This document shows, in pieces, positions 8,510 to 16,943 of a stretch of 64,000 bases of DNA. A program made the position numbers and the translations under genes. Numbering within the stretch: the first letter of the stretch is position 1; each line of letters starts with the position of its first letter. Location: positions 45,879 to 109,878 of the forward strand of contig CANQEH010000007.1 of NCBI GenBank assembly GCA_947594835.1, read 5' to 3'. Origin of the DNA: an uncultured Acetatifactor sp. (lineage in GTDB: Bacteria > Bacillota > Clostridia > Lachnospirales > Lachnospiraceae). The notes below the pieces were generated by a model, which saw nothing but the letters and a program-made list of their open reading frames with translations, made no database searches and had not been told where the DNA came from.

Positions 8510-9493
8510 TCAGCCTCTGCCGTTCTGCAGAAAGATCTCCTGCTCCTTTAACAGCGGGTAAGAGATGACCTCACTGCCCTCTAAGTCCTCCCGGTACAGA
8601 TCCACCCCGGTGATGCGGCTGTTGCCGTAGGTGGTGTAATAATAGATTCCCCGATCCACATTGCAGCAGGAGCTGTAAAGGGTATACTCGTATTTGTCCT
8701 CCTCCACGCAGACGCAGCCCTTCTGCATGGCCACCGCGCCCAGGATATGGAAAAACTGCCCCACATTCCCGCTTTCCGTCTCCTCCGGCAGGGCGTTCAG
8801 CTTGGTGAACACCGCCCGCACAAAGCGGGAGCTGGAGGAAGCGTCCCCGGGCAGCCCCATGGCCCCCATCCCCCGGCTGTAAAGGGGCAGATCCAGCGCT
8901 TCGGAAAACCGGTTCTCGGGCTGCTTTGCCGACAGGTTCCGGTAATTGTTCAGCGTAAAGAGCTGCATCTCAAAGGGCGGGTTGTTGGTCAGCACGCCCA
9001 CCGGGTTTTCGTACACCTTCCAGCCCTCCTTCACCGATTCCACGGTGAGGGAGCGCTCCCTGTCCGCCACGATCCAGTGCAGGGGCGTCAGGGGAAACTG
9101 CGGGCTGAAAGGAAGTTCCAGCAGGTTCAGCCGCTCCAGAAGCTTCTGCGCTTCCTCCACATCCGCGCACTGGGCCAGGATCCAGGGAATCAGCTCAAAG
9201 GGCGTCACATTGTCCTTTCCTTCAGCCTCCGGCTTGTAATCTGCATTGCCGGGAAAATTCAGCCCGGCCATGCTGAGCCCCTTCTCGTTGGTGGCATCGT
9301 AGTAAAGAGGATACCCTTCTATCACGGTAGCCATGCCGATGATGGCGTAATGGCTTTCCAGGGATGGCATCTTTCGGAAAGAAAAGGGATAACGCCTGGG
9401 CGTTATGGTCACCGTCTCATGATAGGAAAGCTCCAGATCCAGATTTCTGCCAAAATAATGATCCTTCGGCGCATAAGTCACTGCTGTACACAT
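8510..9493 (-). CDS. Choloylglycine hydrolase (bile salt hydrolase-like), Ntn hydrolase
   Basis: A 327-residue Ntn hydrolase. I start it at the ATG giving MCTAVTY because family members need Cys2 at the N-terminus after Met removal; a longer reading adds MGGT and would bury it. Visible active-site equivalents are Cys2, Arg16 and Asp19 (FGRNLD), Asn79 in AGLNFPG, the Asn of VLTNNP and the Arg of SSSSRFVR. The AGLNFPG Asn favours bile salt hydrolase over penicillin V acylase. It would cleave glycine or taurine from conjugated bile acids in the cytoplasm. The neighbours are a TPR protein and a GH2 enzyme. Confidence 0.88.
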   Translation of the reverse strand: MCTAVTYAPKDHYFGRNLDLELSYHETVTITPRRYPFSFRKMPSLESHYAIIGMATVIEGYPLYYDATNEKGLSMAGLNFPGNADYKPEAEGKDNVTPFELIPWILAQCADVEEAQKLLERLNLLELPFSPQFPLTPLHWIVADRERSLTVESVKEGWKVYENPVGVLTNNPPFEMQLFTLNNYRNLSAKQPENRFSEALDLPLYSRGMGAMGLPGDASSSSRFVRAVFTKLNALPEETESGNVGQFFHILGAVAMQKGCVCVEEDKYEYTLYSSCCNVDRGIYYYTTYGNSRITGVDLYREDLEGSEVISYPLLKEQEIFLQNGRG

Positions 9494-9509
9494 AGTCCCT
9501 CCCACTTCT

Positions 9510-9523
9510 GCCGCTTCAGCGGC
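9510..9523 (-). promoter_or_regulatory. Leader hairpin GCCGC-4-GCGGC before the bile salt hydrolase gene
   Basis: A perfect 5-bp stem with a 4-base loop, 17 bases before the start codon and just upstream of GGGAGGG. The same stem followed by AGA and the ribosome site precedes several unrelated genes in the window. Confidence 0.5.
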
Positions 9524-9534
9524 TTTTGCCTGTT

Positions 9535-12057
9535 TTATGCATCCTTCCCCGCAAGGGCAGCTGCCGCCGCCCGGGTCTTTTCCTCCGCTTCCCGAATGTC
9601 CGCATAACCGTATAGATGGACGCTGTTTTCCATGATATCCCGGGCCAGGTTCCCGCCTTCTTTGACGTATCCCACGATATATCTGCCGTAAAGCTCCAGC
9701 ATCTTGTCGGAATAGGTGCCCAGCTCCCCCCTCAGATACGTCTCATAGGATGTGTCAAAAGGGTTGTCCTGATACGTGTGGATGCTTCTGGCGTTCTGGG
9801 CCAGGGCCGGGTAATCCTTGGCAAACTCCTCCATCCATCCCACCTGGATCCCGCAGATCTGCTCGATGATGGCCTTCTTTTCCTCCGTCAGCTCCGGGAA
9901 ATGGCCCTTGATCCGCTGGTAGGCTTCCGGCGCGGTGCTCTCCATCATCCTGCCGTATTTTTCCTCGATAAGATTGTGGCCCAGAGCATATTCCCTGTGG
10001 AAATCATAGAGATATTGGCCGAGCATGGTGCGGTCCCAGGTCAGGTACTGGCTCATGCGCATGATGGAAAACGTGGGCCAGTCGTCCTGGCAGCTTGCCC
10101 TTCCCCCCTCGTTCTTCACCTTGTCGAAGGCCTCAAACTCCAGCCGGGCGATCTCCTTCGCCAGCTCCTCCCTGCTCTTGGGGGCAAGGGACGCCTTGTA
10201 CACCAGCTCCTGTGCGTGATGATCCAGATAGGAATCGATGTCGCTGATGATATCCCGGGCATACAGCTCCATGGCCAGGCTGGCTCCCAGCCGCTCCACA
10301 GCGTCCTCCCCGGGCGCCTGCCCCTGTGTCTCCCCGGCCTTCTCAAAAGCCCGGGCCGCCTCGTCCAGCAGGGATACCGCCTGTGCCATCCCGTCTGCCT
10401 GCGCCTCCCGCAGGCTCCGGTGCAGCCACTTGTCGTGGGGCGGATATTTCCCCAGGATATAATGCACAAGCTTCATGGCCGCTTTCCATCCGTCCCAGGC
10501 CAGCATCCGGGCGCTCAGATCCTCTCCCCGCTTCCACATCCTGGGGTAATTGTACTGAAGCCCCTGGGAAAAGGCCGACGCGCTCTCCGCCAGCTTCAGC
10601 CGGAGGATCTCCTCGGGATATCCCGCCTGCAGTTTTTCGCGGAAAGCGCTGAACACTCCCAGGTCGTCCCGGAAAACCTGTCCGTTTACCGCTTCTGCCA
10701 GCTGATGATCCGGCACCTGCCGCCAGTCGATCTGCTCATAGCAGTCCGTGCCCGCCAGTTCTCTGTAAAAGTCCGAGATCCGCATCACGCCCCGTCTGTT
10801 CTGCCCGTTGACCCGGGGCGCCCGGCGAAAGCCCTCAAATTCTGCGGGCAGGCTGTCGTAGGCCTCCCGCAGCGCCTCCCCGATCTTTGCGTCGTCTTCG
10901 TCTGTCAGCCACATACAAAAGGACGGCCCCCAGTCGTGATCCCGGGAAGCTTCGTCGTCGAAGCCGAAGCAGTCGGAGCCTTTTCCCACAAGCCCTACCG
11001 CGATCCGCTCCTCATACTCCGGGAACTTCTCTGCGATCATGGGCCTGCCCAAGGCCTCATAGTAAGCCCGGCTGATCTCCAGCCCCCTGGCCTGCTTTGC
11101 GCCGCTCTCGGCTTGTCTGACGCCCTCCGGCGAATGGGCCTGCCCTGCGGCGTTTTCAGTTTGTCTGACGCCCTCCGGCGAATGGGCCTGCCCTGCGGCG
11201 CTCTCGGCTTGTCTGACGTCCTCCGGCGAACGGGTCTGCCCTGCGCCGCTCTCCTTTTCCAGACTCTCCCGGCAGGCCTGCACATACTCCTGCAGCCTTT
11301 CATAGGCCTCGTTCCTGCCCACGCCCTGCTCTACAAGTTCCATGGCCTGGGTGTAAAATTCCAGCGCCGGGGCGTACTCCCCCCGCTTGAAATGAACAAG
11401 CCCTAAGGTGGCAAGCGCCGCCGCATAATGGCTGTCCCGGGCGCCGATCCGTTCAAAGAGCTCCACCGCGCCAAGGGCGTACCGGCGGGCTTCCTCTCCC
11501 TCCCCCAGCTGGGCGCAGGTAGCCGCCAGATTGGCCCCCGTTACGGCCTCCTCGTAAGTATAGCTGTCGTTTTCATTGTTTTTTCGGACGATGTCCAGGG
11601 CTTTCTCCTGACAGGCCCTGGCCTTTTCATACTCCCCCAGCTCCTGATAGAGCAGGCTTAAGTTATTCTGCAGGCTGGCCGTCAGCATATTGTCTTGCGG
11701 ATACAGCTTCTGATAGAGCTGTTCTACCTCCCGGTAACATTCCAGCGACTCCTGAAGCCTTCCCCCCGCCCGGTAGACGGTAGCGACGTTTAAAAGCGTG
11801 GTCGCGTAGGGTTCCGTCCCCTTTAACCCCATCTCCTCCGCCAGGGCACGGGCCTGCTCTGCAACGCGGTAGGAAAGCTCCCGCTGGCTGGTCTGGCGGT
11901 AATAGCCCATCAGCTCGTTCAAAAGCTGGAGCAGCGCGCCCTGGTCACCTTCCTGGGCCGCCTGGGAGGCGCTCGCCGTCAAAAGCGCCTCGGCCTCCCC
12001 GCCTTTGTTTTCCTCATAGAGGGCGTCCACTTTTTGTAATATTTCCCCGATGTCCAT
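9535..12057 (-). CDS. TPR-DUF4037-DUF4125 multidomain protein
   Basis: An 840-residue protein of unknown function. Residues 1 to about 265 are tetratricopeptide-type helical repeats (EYEKARACQEKAL, EYAPALEFYTQAMEL). A low-complexity linker made of 16-residue repeats follows. Next is a DUF4037-like nucleotidyltransferase-fold domain with GKGSDCFGFDDEASRDHDWG, and a C-terminal DUF4125 domain (residues about 640-830, CQDDWPTFSIMRMSQYLTWD). The start at MDIGEILQ has GAGGA just upstream; the longer reading adds 11 residues without support. It leads a group with the bile salt hydrolase and GH2 genes. The GSD...DHD motif hints at nucleotide transfer, which is inference. Confidence 0.85.
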   Translation of the reverse strand: MDIGEILQKVDALYEENKGGEAEALLTASASQAAQEGDQGALLQLLNELMGYYRQTSQRELSYRVAEQARALAEEMGLKGTEPYATTLLNVATVYRAGGRLQESLECYREVEQLYQKLYPQDNMLTASLQNNLSLLYQELGEYEKARACQEKALDIVRKNNENDSYTYEEAVTGANLAATCAQLGEGEEARRYALGAVELFERIGARDSHYAAALATLGLVHFKRGEYAPALEFYTQAMELVEQGVGRNEAYERLQEYVQACRESLEKESGAGQTRSPEDVRQAESAAGQAHSPEGVRQTENAAGQAHSPEGVRQAESGAKQARGLEISRAYYEALGRPMIAEKFPEYEERIAVGLVGKGSDCFGFDDEASRDHDWGPSFCMWLTDEDDAKIGEALREAYDSLPAEFEGFRRAPRVNGQNRRGVMRISDFYRELAGTDCYEQIDWRQVPDHQLAEAVNGQVFRDDLGVFSAFREKLQAGYPEEILRLKLAESASAFSQGLQYNYPRMWKRGEDLSARMLAWDGWKAAMKLVHYILGKYPPHDKWLHRSLREAQADGMAQAVSLLDEAARAFEKAGETQGQAPGEDAVERLGASLAMELYARDIISDIDSYLDHHAQELVYKASLAPKSREELAKEIARLEFEAFDKVKNEGGRASCQDDWPTFSIMRMSQYLTWDRTMLGQYLYDFHREYALGHNLIEEKYGRMMESTAPEAYQRIKGHFPELTEEKKAIIEQICGIQVGWMEEFAKDYPALAQNARSIHTYQDNPFDTSYETYLRGELGTYSDKMLELYGRYIVGYVKEGGNLARDIMENSVHLYGYADIREAEEKTRAAAAALAGKDA
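11113..11256. repeat. 48-bp tandem repeats inside the TPR-DUF4037 gene
   Basis: Three consecutive 48-base copies (beginning near 11113, 11161 and 11209) plus a partial flanking copy encode 16-residue units of the type GQAHSPEGVRQAE. The length keeps frame, so copy-number changes would lengthen or shorten the linker without breaking the protein. The middle copies are nearly identical, suggesting recent duplication. Confidence 0.85.
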
Positions 12058-12072
12058 ATTTCCTCGCATTCT

Positions 12073-12086
12073 GCCGCCGCAGCGGC
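12073..12086 (-). promoter_or_regulatory. Leader hairpin GCCGC-4-GCGGC before the TPR gene
   Basis: A 5-bp stem with a 4-base loop, followed on the coding strand by AGAATGCGAGGA and the start codon. The layout nearly matches the leader of adk (36668-36681) and of the bile salt hydrolase gene. Confidence 0.5.
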
Positions 12087-12108
12087 TCATTCATTCCCCC
12101 ACAGCTTC

Positions 12109-12138
12109 ATCATACTCCTATGCCAATTTTCTTGTCAA
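12109..12138 (-). promoter_or_regulatory. Promoter of the TPR-BSH-GH2 group
   Basis: TTGACA (12138-12133) and TATGAT (12114-12109) on the minus strand, 18-base spacer. Gaps of 41 and 34 bases between the three downstream genes suggest one transcript. Confidence 0.7.
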
Positions 12139-12151
12139 TGAAAGATATGGG

Positions 12152-12184
12152 CAAAAAAACAGACAGGAGCTTCCTCCTGTCTGT
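12152..12184 (-). terminator. Terminator after the OFA-type transporter gene
   Basis: A perfect 11-bp stem (ACAGACAGGAG with its complement, loop CTTC), followed on the minus strand by seven T residues. It lies 24 bases past the transporter stop. Confidence 0.9.
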
Positions 12185-12207
12185 CGGAAAATACGTCTTT
12201 CCTTTTT

Positions 12208-13560
12208 TTAAGCCTGCTTTGCCTTTCCGGCTTTTTTTGCCTCCAGCGCTTTGTTCGTAGGCTTTACCAGAAATAAGCTGATCACCAGCGCCACGCAATA
12301 GAGCGCAAGGGTTGCATACAGCACACACTGGTAACCGGTGGGATTTACCTCCACGCCGTGAATCTCCTTGACCTCACCGAAGTTATTCACGATCCAGGTC
12401 GCCATCTGGTTGCCGGTAAGGCCCGCAAAGGCCCAGGCCGACAGCGTCAGGCCATGGATGGCGCTGATGTTCCCCATCCCGTAATGGTCGGAGAGCAGGG
12501 TGGGCACATTGGAGAAGCCGCCGCCGTAGCCTGCGTTTACCACAAAGATAAGGCCCAGCACCAGAACGGTCAGAAGCAGATTGCCCTCGCCGTTTTTGAT
12601 GCCGCCCGTCACCATCACCAGCCCGGTGAAGGCAATGGACAAAACAAAGATCAATTTGTAAATCGTATTTCTGTCCTTCATGGTGTCCGCCCATGCGGAA
12701 AAGCCCAGCCGTCCTCCGGCGTTAAAGATGGCGGAAAAGGTGGAGATCACGCCCACCATGGCACCCAGGCCGATACATTTCACGATCATCTTCTCCTGGG
12801 AAATCAGCGCCAGACCGCAGGTAATGTTGATGTAGAACATGAGCCAGATGCCGATGTAGTTGGAGATTGGCTTGGACTTGATCACGGCAAACATCCCCTG
12901 GCCCTTTTCCTTCGCCTGGGGCTCATGCCAGCCGTCGGGCTTCTTTAACAGCAGATGTCCCACAAACATCATCACAAAGTATACCGCTGCAAGGATGAAG
13001 AACATCTTGTAGATGCCGCCCTCGCCTAAGTTGTCCAGCATCGCCTGCATGATGGGGCTGGCGATGGCCTTTGCCGCGCCGAAGCCCGCCACTGCAAGGC
13101 CGGTGGCAAGACCCTTCCTGTCCGCAAACCAGAGCATCAGCGTCTTAACCGGAGACAGATACCCGGTGCCCAGGCCGATGCCCATGATGAAGCCGTAGCA
13201 CACATAGATCCCGATCAGCACCGGGATGCTTCCCGGGTTTTTCCCGCCGAGATAGATGAAATATCCCGTGCCTGCCATGCCCGCTGCGAAACAGATCGCC
13301 GCGATCAGGGAGGACTTGTGGATATCCTTCTCCACCACGTTCCCTAAGAATGCGGCAGACATTCCCAGGAAGAAGATGGCGAAGCTGAACGCCCACTCGG
13401 TAGCGCCCTTCCCAAATCCAATGTAGTCTGCGATCTCCTGGCTGAAGATCGACCAGCAGTACACAGTACCGATGCTGCAGTGGAGCAGCAGTGCCGGGAT
13501 TGCCGCTCTCACCCACTTATTGGAGCGCCATCCTTTTGTTTCTTTGCTCGTTTTTTCCAT
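12208..13560 (-). CDS. OFA family MFS transporter (oxalate/formate antiporter-like)
   Basis: A 450-residue major facilitator with 12 predicted spans. It has OFA-type features: N-terminal span HCSIGTVYCWSIFSQEIADYIG, YGFIMGIGLGTGYLSPVKTLMLWFADRKGLATGLAVAGFG and SAWAFAGLTGNQMATWI near the C-terminus. The family exchanges small carboxylates such as oxalate/formate or lactate; the substrate is unknown here. I start at MEKTSK, which has AGGG eight bases upstream, because longer in-frame starts lack ribosome sites. The C-terminus is lysine/alanine-rich (EAKKAGKAKQA). It has its own promoter and terminator, so it is a single-gene unit. Confidence 0.88.
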   Translation of the reverse strand: MEKTSKETKGWRSNKWVRAAIPALLLHCSIGTVYCWSIFSQEIADYIGFGKGATEWAFSFAIFFLGMSAAFLGNVVEKDIHKSSLIAAICFAAGMAGTGYFIYLGGKNPGSIPVLIGIYVCYGFIMGIGLGTGYLSPVKTLMLWFADRKGLATGLAVAGFGAAKAIASPIMQAMLDNLGEGGIYKMFFILAAVYFVMMFVGHLLLKKPDGWHEPQAKEKGQGMFAVIKSKPISNYIGIWLMFYINITCGLALISQEKMIVKCIGLGAMVGVISTFSAIFNAGGRLGFSAWADTMKDRNTIYKLIFVLSIAFTGLVMVTGGIKNGEGNLLLTVLVLGLIFVVNAGYGGGFSNVPTLLSDHYGMGNISAIHGLTLSAWAFAGLTGNQMATWIVNNFGEVKEIHGVEVNPTGYQCVLYATLALYCVALVISLFLVKPTNKALEAKKAGKAKQA

Positions 13561-13629
13561 TGTATTATCCCTGCTTTCTTCCATAATACAGTTGCCAGCC
13601 GTTTCAGGCGGCCGGAACATTACCGTCTA

Positions 13630-13658
13630 ATTATATATCGGAGCAGGCCAGGTTTCAA
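13630..13658 (-). promoter_or_regulatory. Promoter of the OFA-type transporter gene
   Basis: TTGAAA (13658-13653) and TATAAT (13635-13630) on the minus strand with a 17-base spacer. The leader to the chosen start is about 65 bases. The remaining 185 bases up to the radical SAM stop are AT-rich with ATAAATATA-like repeats and no gene that I can support. Confidence 0.75.
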
Positions 13659-13843
13659 CCATCTTTTCTTTTGTTTTGTTCAGATTTCTTTTCGGCGCGT
13701 TGTTGTAAGATTTATTCTATTTATGGCCGGGGCGGGAATTTTTAAAACTTTTATGGGTTTTGACATAAATATATACATAAATATAAGCTATGTCTCCATT
13801 TTGTCTGTCAAATTTCCCTTTTGGGATGCGCCGGAGCCAGTTT

Positions 13844-14938
13844 CTATCTACCCTCCAGAATCGCCTCCACCTCGCTCCGCTTCTCATACAGCACGCAGCC
13901 GCCTGCATGATCGTCCGACAGAAGTTCTCCTTCGCGCAGGGCAAGAAACAGCGGCGAACGAAGCGCTTCCCGCAGGGAGGTATCCCGCACATTGCGATCC
14001 GAATAGGGCGAGAAGGGACAGGGCTCCGCGCCGCCGTGGGAATTGATGTGGAAGAAGCCTCTGCCCGCGGCGATACAGCCGCCGGAGGTTTTCTCATCGC
14101 CTGGGAAGGATACAAACACCATCTCCTGATAAGTCTCTCTCAGATGCGCGATTCCGTCCCGCAGGATTTCCCGCTCCTCTTCTCCGGGCGCAAGCTCTCT
14201 GCTCTCTTCCGTCACCGGAACAAATTCCACATACACGACCAGCTTGCAGCCGCGGTCTGCCAGCGTGTCAAGAAAGGCGCGGGAGACGGCCTCCCTGACA
14301 TTGCGCGTGGTCACTGTGACGGAAGCCCCAAACAGCAGCCTTTTCCTGTGCAGATTGTCCATGTTGGAGAGAAGCTTTTCATAGACGCCTTTTCCGCGGC
14401 GCATTTCCGTTTCCTCCCTGCCGCCCTCAATGCTCATGACCGGGATGAGGTTGCGGCACTTGTCAAACAGCATGAAATAGGCTTCGTCCATGTAAGTGCC
14501 GTTCGTAAAGATGGGAAAGAGGATATCCGGCGTTTTCCCGGCTGCCTCAAGAATGTCCCGGCGCAGCATCGGCTCGCCCCCAGCCAGCAGGATAAAGCTG
14601 ACGCCGATTTCCTCCGCCTCCCGGAAGATGGAAAGCCATTCCGCATCGGTGAGCTGGCTTACGGGCGTATCGTCCACGGTGGCATGATTGCAGCGGGAAG
14701 AACAGCCCGCGCAGTGCAGATTACAGCTTGAGGTGATGCTGGCAATCAAAAACGGCGGGATGTGTTCCCCGGCCTTTTCTGCCTCCGCACGCCGCTTGGA
14801 GGCTTTTTTGCTGGCCGCCGCAAACTGAAGCATAAACGCGCTCTCCCGCGGATCTTTCAGCGTCGCTTTCAAGGATTCGGCAACAATGTGCTCTACGCCC
14901 CGTGTCATATAGCCCTGGATATCAAATTTTTCATCCAT
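13844..14938 (-). CDS. Radical SAM protein with SPASM-like C-terminus
   Basis: A 364-residue radical SAM enzyme. The 4Fe-4S/SAM cluster motif is Cys72-x3-Cys76-x2-Cys79 (SCNLHCAGC), followed by the AGGEPML glycine motif. Extra Cys residues (SSRC; C-terminal GGCIAAGRG, EPCPFSPYS, GGCVLY) suggest an auxiliary cluster like SPASM/twitch proteins that modify peptides or other substrates. A basic 50-residue N-terminal extension precedes the barrel. No precursor peptide gene is obvious next to it, so the substrate is unknown. It has its own promoter. Directly before the ATG the leader has repeated GGAGAAC/GGAGGAC stretches, giving several overlapping ribosome-site matches. Confidence 0.87.
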   Translation of the reverse strand: MDEKFDIQGYMTRGVEHIVAESLKATLKDPRESAFMLQFAAASKKASKRRAEAEKAGEHIPPFLIASITSSCNLHCAGCSSRCNHATVDDTPVSQLTDAEWLSIFREAEEIGVSFILLAGGEPMLRRDILEAAGKTPDILFPIFTNGTYMDEAYFMLFDKCRNLIPVMSIEGGREETEMRRGKGVYEKLLSNMDNLHRKRLLFGASVTVTTRNVREAVSRAFLDTLADRGCKLVVYVEFVPVTEESRELAPGEEEREILRDGIAHLRETYQEMVFVSFPGDEKTSGGCIAAGRGFFHINSHGGAEPCPFSPYSDRNVRDTSLREALRSPLFLALREGELLSDDHAGGCVLYEKRSEVEAILEGR

Positions 14939-15048
14939 CTCCCGTCCTCCGTTCTCCGTTCTCCCTGGGTTTCCCGGTCATCGCCCCGCGTATCCCCATG
15001 GTATGCCATTTTCAATCTTTTTGGATTTAATCTTATGCGATTTATTAG

Positions 15049-15077
15049 AGTATAAATCACACCTTTGGGAAAGTCAA
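15049..15077 (-). promoter_or_regulatory. Promoter of the radical SAM gene
   Basis: TTGACT (15077-15072) and TATACT (15054-15049) on the minus strand, 17-base spacer, about 110 bases upstream of the start codon. Confidence 0.75.
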
Positions 15078-15106
15078 TAGCTGTCTCACTTATTTGTACA
15101 GTCTTA

Positions 15107-16477
15107 TCATACTCTTGCCGGAATGGCCAGCAGCTTTCTGACGCGGATCTCCAACAGCTTTTCCAGCGCCCGGAGATGTTCCTCCGGAAAATTGATGGAA
15201 GAATGCCGTCTGAACGTAAAGCCAATCATCCGGCGAAGCTGCTCCTTCTGCTTTGCACCCATCACGGCAGCGCAGACTTCCTCAAAGGAGAGCCGATAGG
15301 GATTGGTGCGGGTTCCAGCGTACTCCTGCAGCTTTTCAAAATCCCCGATTTCCTCCCGCCCCGCATGGCACAGCAGGGACAGACCGTTATCGAAAATGGG
15401 AGCCGGGGCCTTGATCTTGCCGGTATGATTATCCCGCAGGAGGCCAAAGTTTCCGAAGTGCCGATCCTCGTTATAGATCAGCGCGTCAAACACCAGCATA
15501 CTGCGGAGCTGCTCCCCGTATTCCGGGCCGAGCGCGTCATAGTATTCCAGACACTTCTGAATCCCGCCGCTCTTAACCAGCCATCCAATGGGAATGTAGG
15601 AAGTGTCCACATCGGTAAACAGGGCGCATTTGGACGCCGTGATTCCTTTCCAATTCTCCAGCTCATAATGAACGGCGTTCAGGCGCATGGTTTCCGCGAT
15701 TTGCGCAGCGTAATATTCGCAGTATGGTTCCCGGCCCGTGTTGGACGCACCGCTGGAACCGCCCTTATAAAGATAAATGCCGTCGTTTTCGATGAAACGC
15801 CACGCCTTTGGCAGCATACCGTTGGTGGTCAGCTCCGGGGAAGTGGTGAACGCCTCCCGGCTTTGTCCTGTGCCGGTATAGGCCACCAGCGCCAGCATTT
15901 CCGAAAAGCGGTTCTGATACAGATTATAATCGGCAAACTTCCCCTCAAAACCTTCCGGCACGATCCAATAGCTGTCATTCAGGGACAGTCCCTTGCACAC
16001 GTCGATGATCCCTTTGGTGTCATTATGGCTCAGGCCCAGCGTTTTTAAAATCTCATCCACAAATGTACGGTTCTTAGGGATCACGCGACGTTCCAGCCAC
16101 TGAATGACGCCCTCGCCGGTACATTCCATATCCAGTGGAAGCAGATAGCGGGAATCCTCGTTCACAGAAACGATCTCAGCTACCAGTCCTTCCAGACCGC
16201 GCTTTTCCATTTTGAATTTCATAAGCTCCGTATCATAAATGCGGAGGCTGTAAGTGTTTTTTCCCATTTCTTCCTGATTCTCCAAGGAGAGAGAGACCGT
16301 CTTGCCCAGGGCGGAGGCAATTTTCAAAACCATATCCAGCGTTGGATTCTGTGCGCCGCTCTCTAACCGGCAGATACTTGACCGCTGGGTTCCAATCATC
16401 CGTGCAAGCTCCGCCTGTGAGATTCCCTTTTCCAGCCGCGCCTCTACAAGCTGCGCGATCATATCCCGCCTCTGCAA
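15107..16477 (-). CDS. HTH (Xre)-HipA-like kinase fusion protein
   Basis: A 456-residue protein joining a HipB-like helix-turn-helix (residues about 8-60, ISQAELARMIGTQRSSICRLES) to a HipA-like Ser/Thr kinase in one chain. Kinase landmarks are the Ser-rich loop GGSSGASNTGREP, the catalytic loop NEDRHFGN (near residue 340) and the metal-binding IFDNG (near 363). HipA toxins phosphorylate tRNA synthetases such as GltX; here the substrate is unknown. The start is TTG: AGGAGG lies seven bases upstream, whereas the next ATG, five codons in, lacks such a site. A 20-bp palindrome just upstream suggests self-repression by the HTH part. No separate antitoxin gene is seen. Confidence 0.85.
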   Translation of the reverse strand: MQRRDMIAQLVEARLEKGISQAELARMIGTQRSSICRLESGAQNPTLDMVLKIASALGKTVSLSLENQEEMGKNTYSLRIYDTELMKFKMEKRGLEGLVAEIVSVNEDSRYLLPLDMECTGEGVIQWLERRVIPKNRTFVDEILKTLGLSHNDTKGIIDVCKGLSLNDSYWIVPEGFEGKFADYNLYQNRFSEMLALVAYTGTGQSREAFTTSPELTTNGMLPKAWRFIENDGIYLYKGGSSGASNTGREPYCEYYAAQIAETMRLNAVHYELENWKGITASKCALFTDVDTSYIPIGWLVKSGGIQKCLEYYDALGPEYGEQLRSMLVFDALIYNEDRHFGNFGLLRDNHTGKIKAPAPIFDNGLSLLCHAGREEIGDFEKLQEYAGTRTNPYRLSFEEVCAAVMGAKQKEQLRRMIGFTFRRHSSINFPEEHLRALEKLLEIRVRKLLAIPARV

Positions 16478-16509
16478 AACGATTCCTCCTCTCTCTGTTT
16501 TCTCTCATA

Positions 16510-16529
16510 TGTTATCATATATGATAACA
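16510..16529. promoter_or_regulatory. 20-bp perfect palindrome, likely operator of the HTH-HipA gene
   Basis: A perfect self-complementary 20-mer containing TATC-ATATAT-GATA, 32 bases upstream of the TTG start. It resembles in form the TATCC...GGATA operators bound by HipB, and it contains -10-like TATCAT/TATGAT sequences, so a bound dimer would cover the promoter. Confidence 0.7.
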
Positions 16530-16796
16530 GTATTCAAGAGGGTGTGAAAAATTTTCTGATCCTGCAGAATTACAATAGATGTTTGAACCATGCTTATCAT
16601 TTACGTTGCGAATCCTGCGTACTGCGTCATATAGAGATCATAGTATTTTCCCTTTTCCACTTTCATAATCCATGGCTTCACCTCCCGAATCCAAACATAT
16701 TTTACATCAAACCAAAGATTTTTACAGGCAAACCATAGTTTTATCTCAGCAGTATAAACATTTTAACTTAAATTATCCTCGACCCATTCGTAAGCG

Positions 16797-16943
16797 TCAA
16801 ATGTCCGCCTTAACTACTGCAATCATGCAAATGTAAAATCCCATATCCACCAGCACGATTAACGGATAAAGCTTATTGTATTTGATCAGGACGCTATTGA
16901 CTGCTTCATCTGATTTCAGAATGTTCCCCGTGACTAAAAGGTC
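16797..16943 (-). pseudogene. Coding remnant: C-terminus of an unknown membrane protein
   Basis: Reading leftward past the Fic stop in another frame gives about 45 codons ending NKLYPLIVLVDMGFYICMIAVVKADI-stop (given here only in part as a hydrophobic segment of about 20 residues). There is no start codon or ribosome site, and the reading overlaps the Fic 3' end. It looks like the tail of a lost membrane protein gene. The rest of 16544-16796 is AT-rich with nothing I can support. Confidence 0.3.

Noticed and set aside
9616..11406. 596-codon plus-strand frame opposite the TPR gene
   Set aside because: The opposite strand encodes a clear TPR-DUF4037-DUF4125 protein. The plus frame has no family features and low-complexity Pro/Leu/His composition typical of antisense reading.
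16544..16738. 64-codon plus-strand ORF after the HTH-HipA operator
   Set aside because: It has no ribosome site and no similarity that I can recognise, and its composition fits AT-rich spacer.
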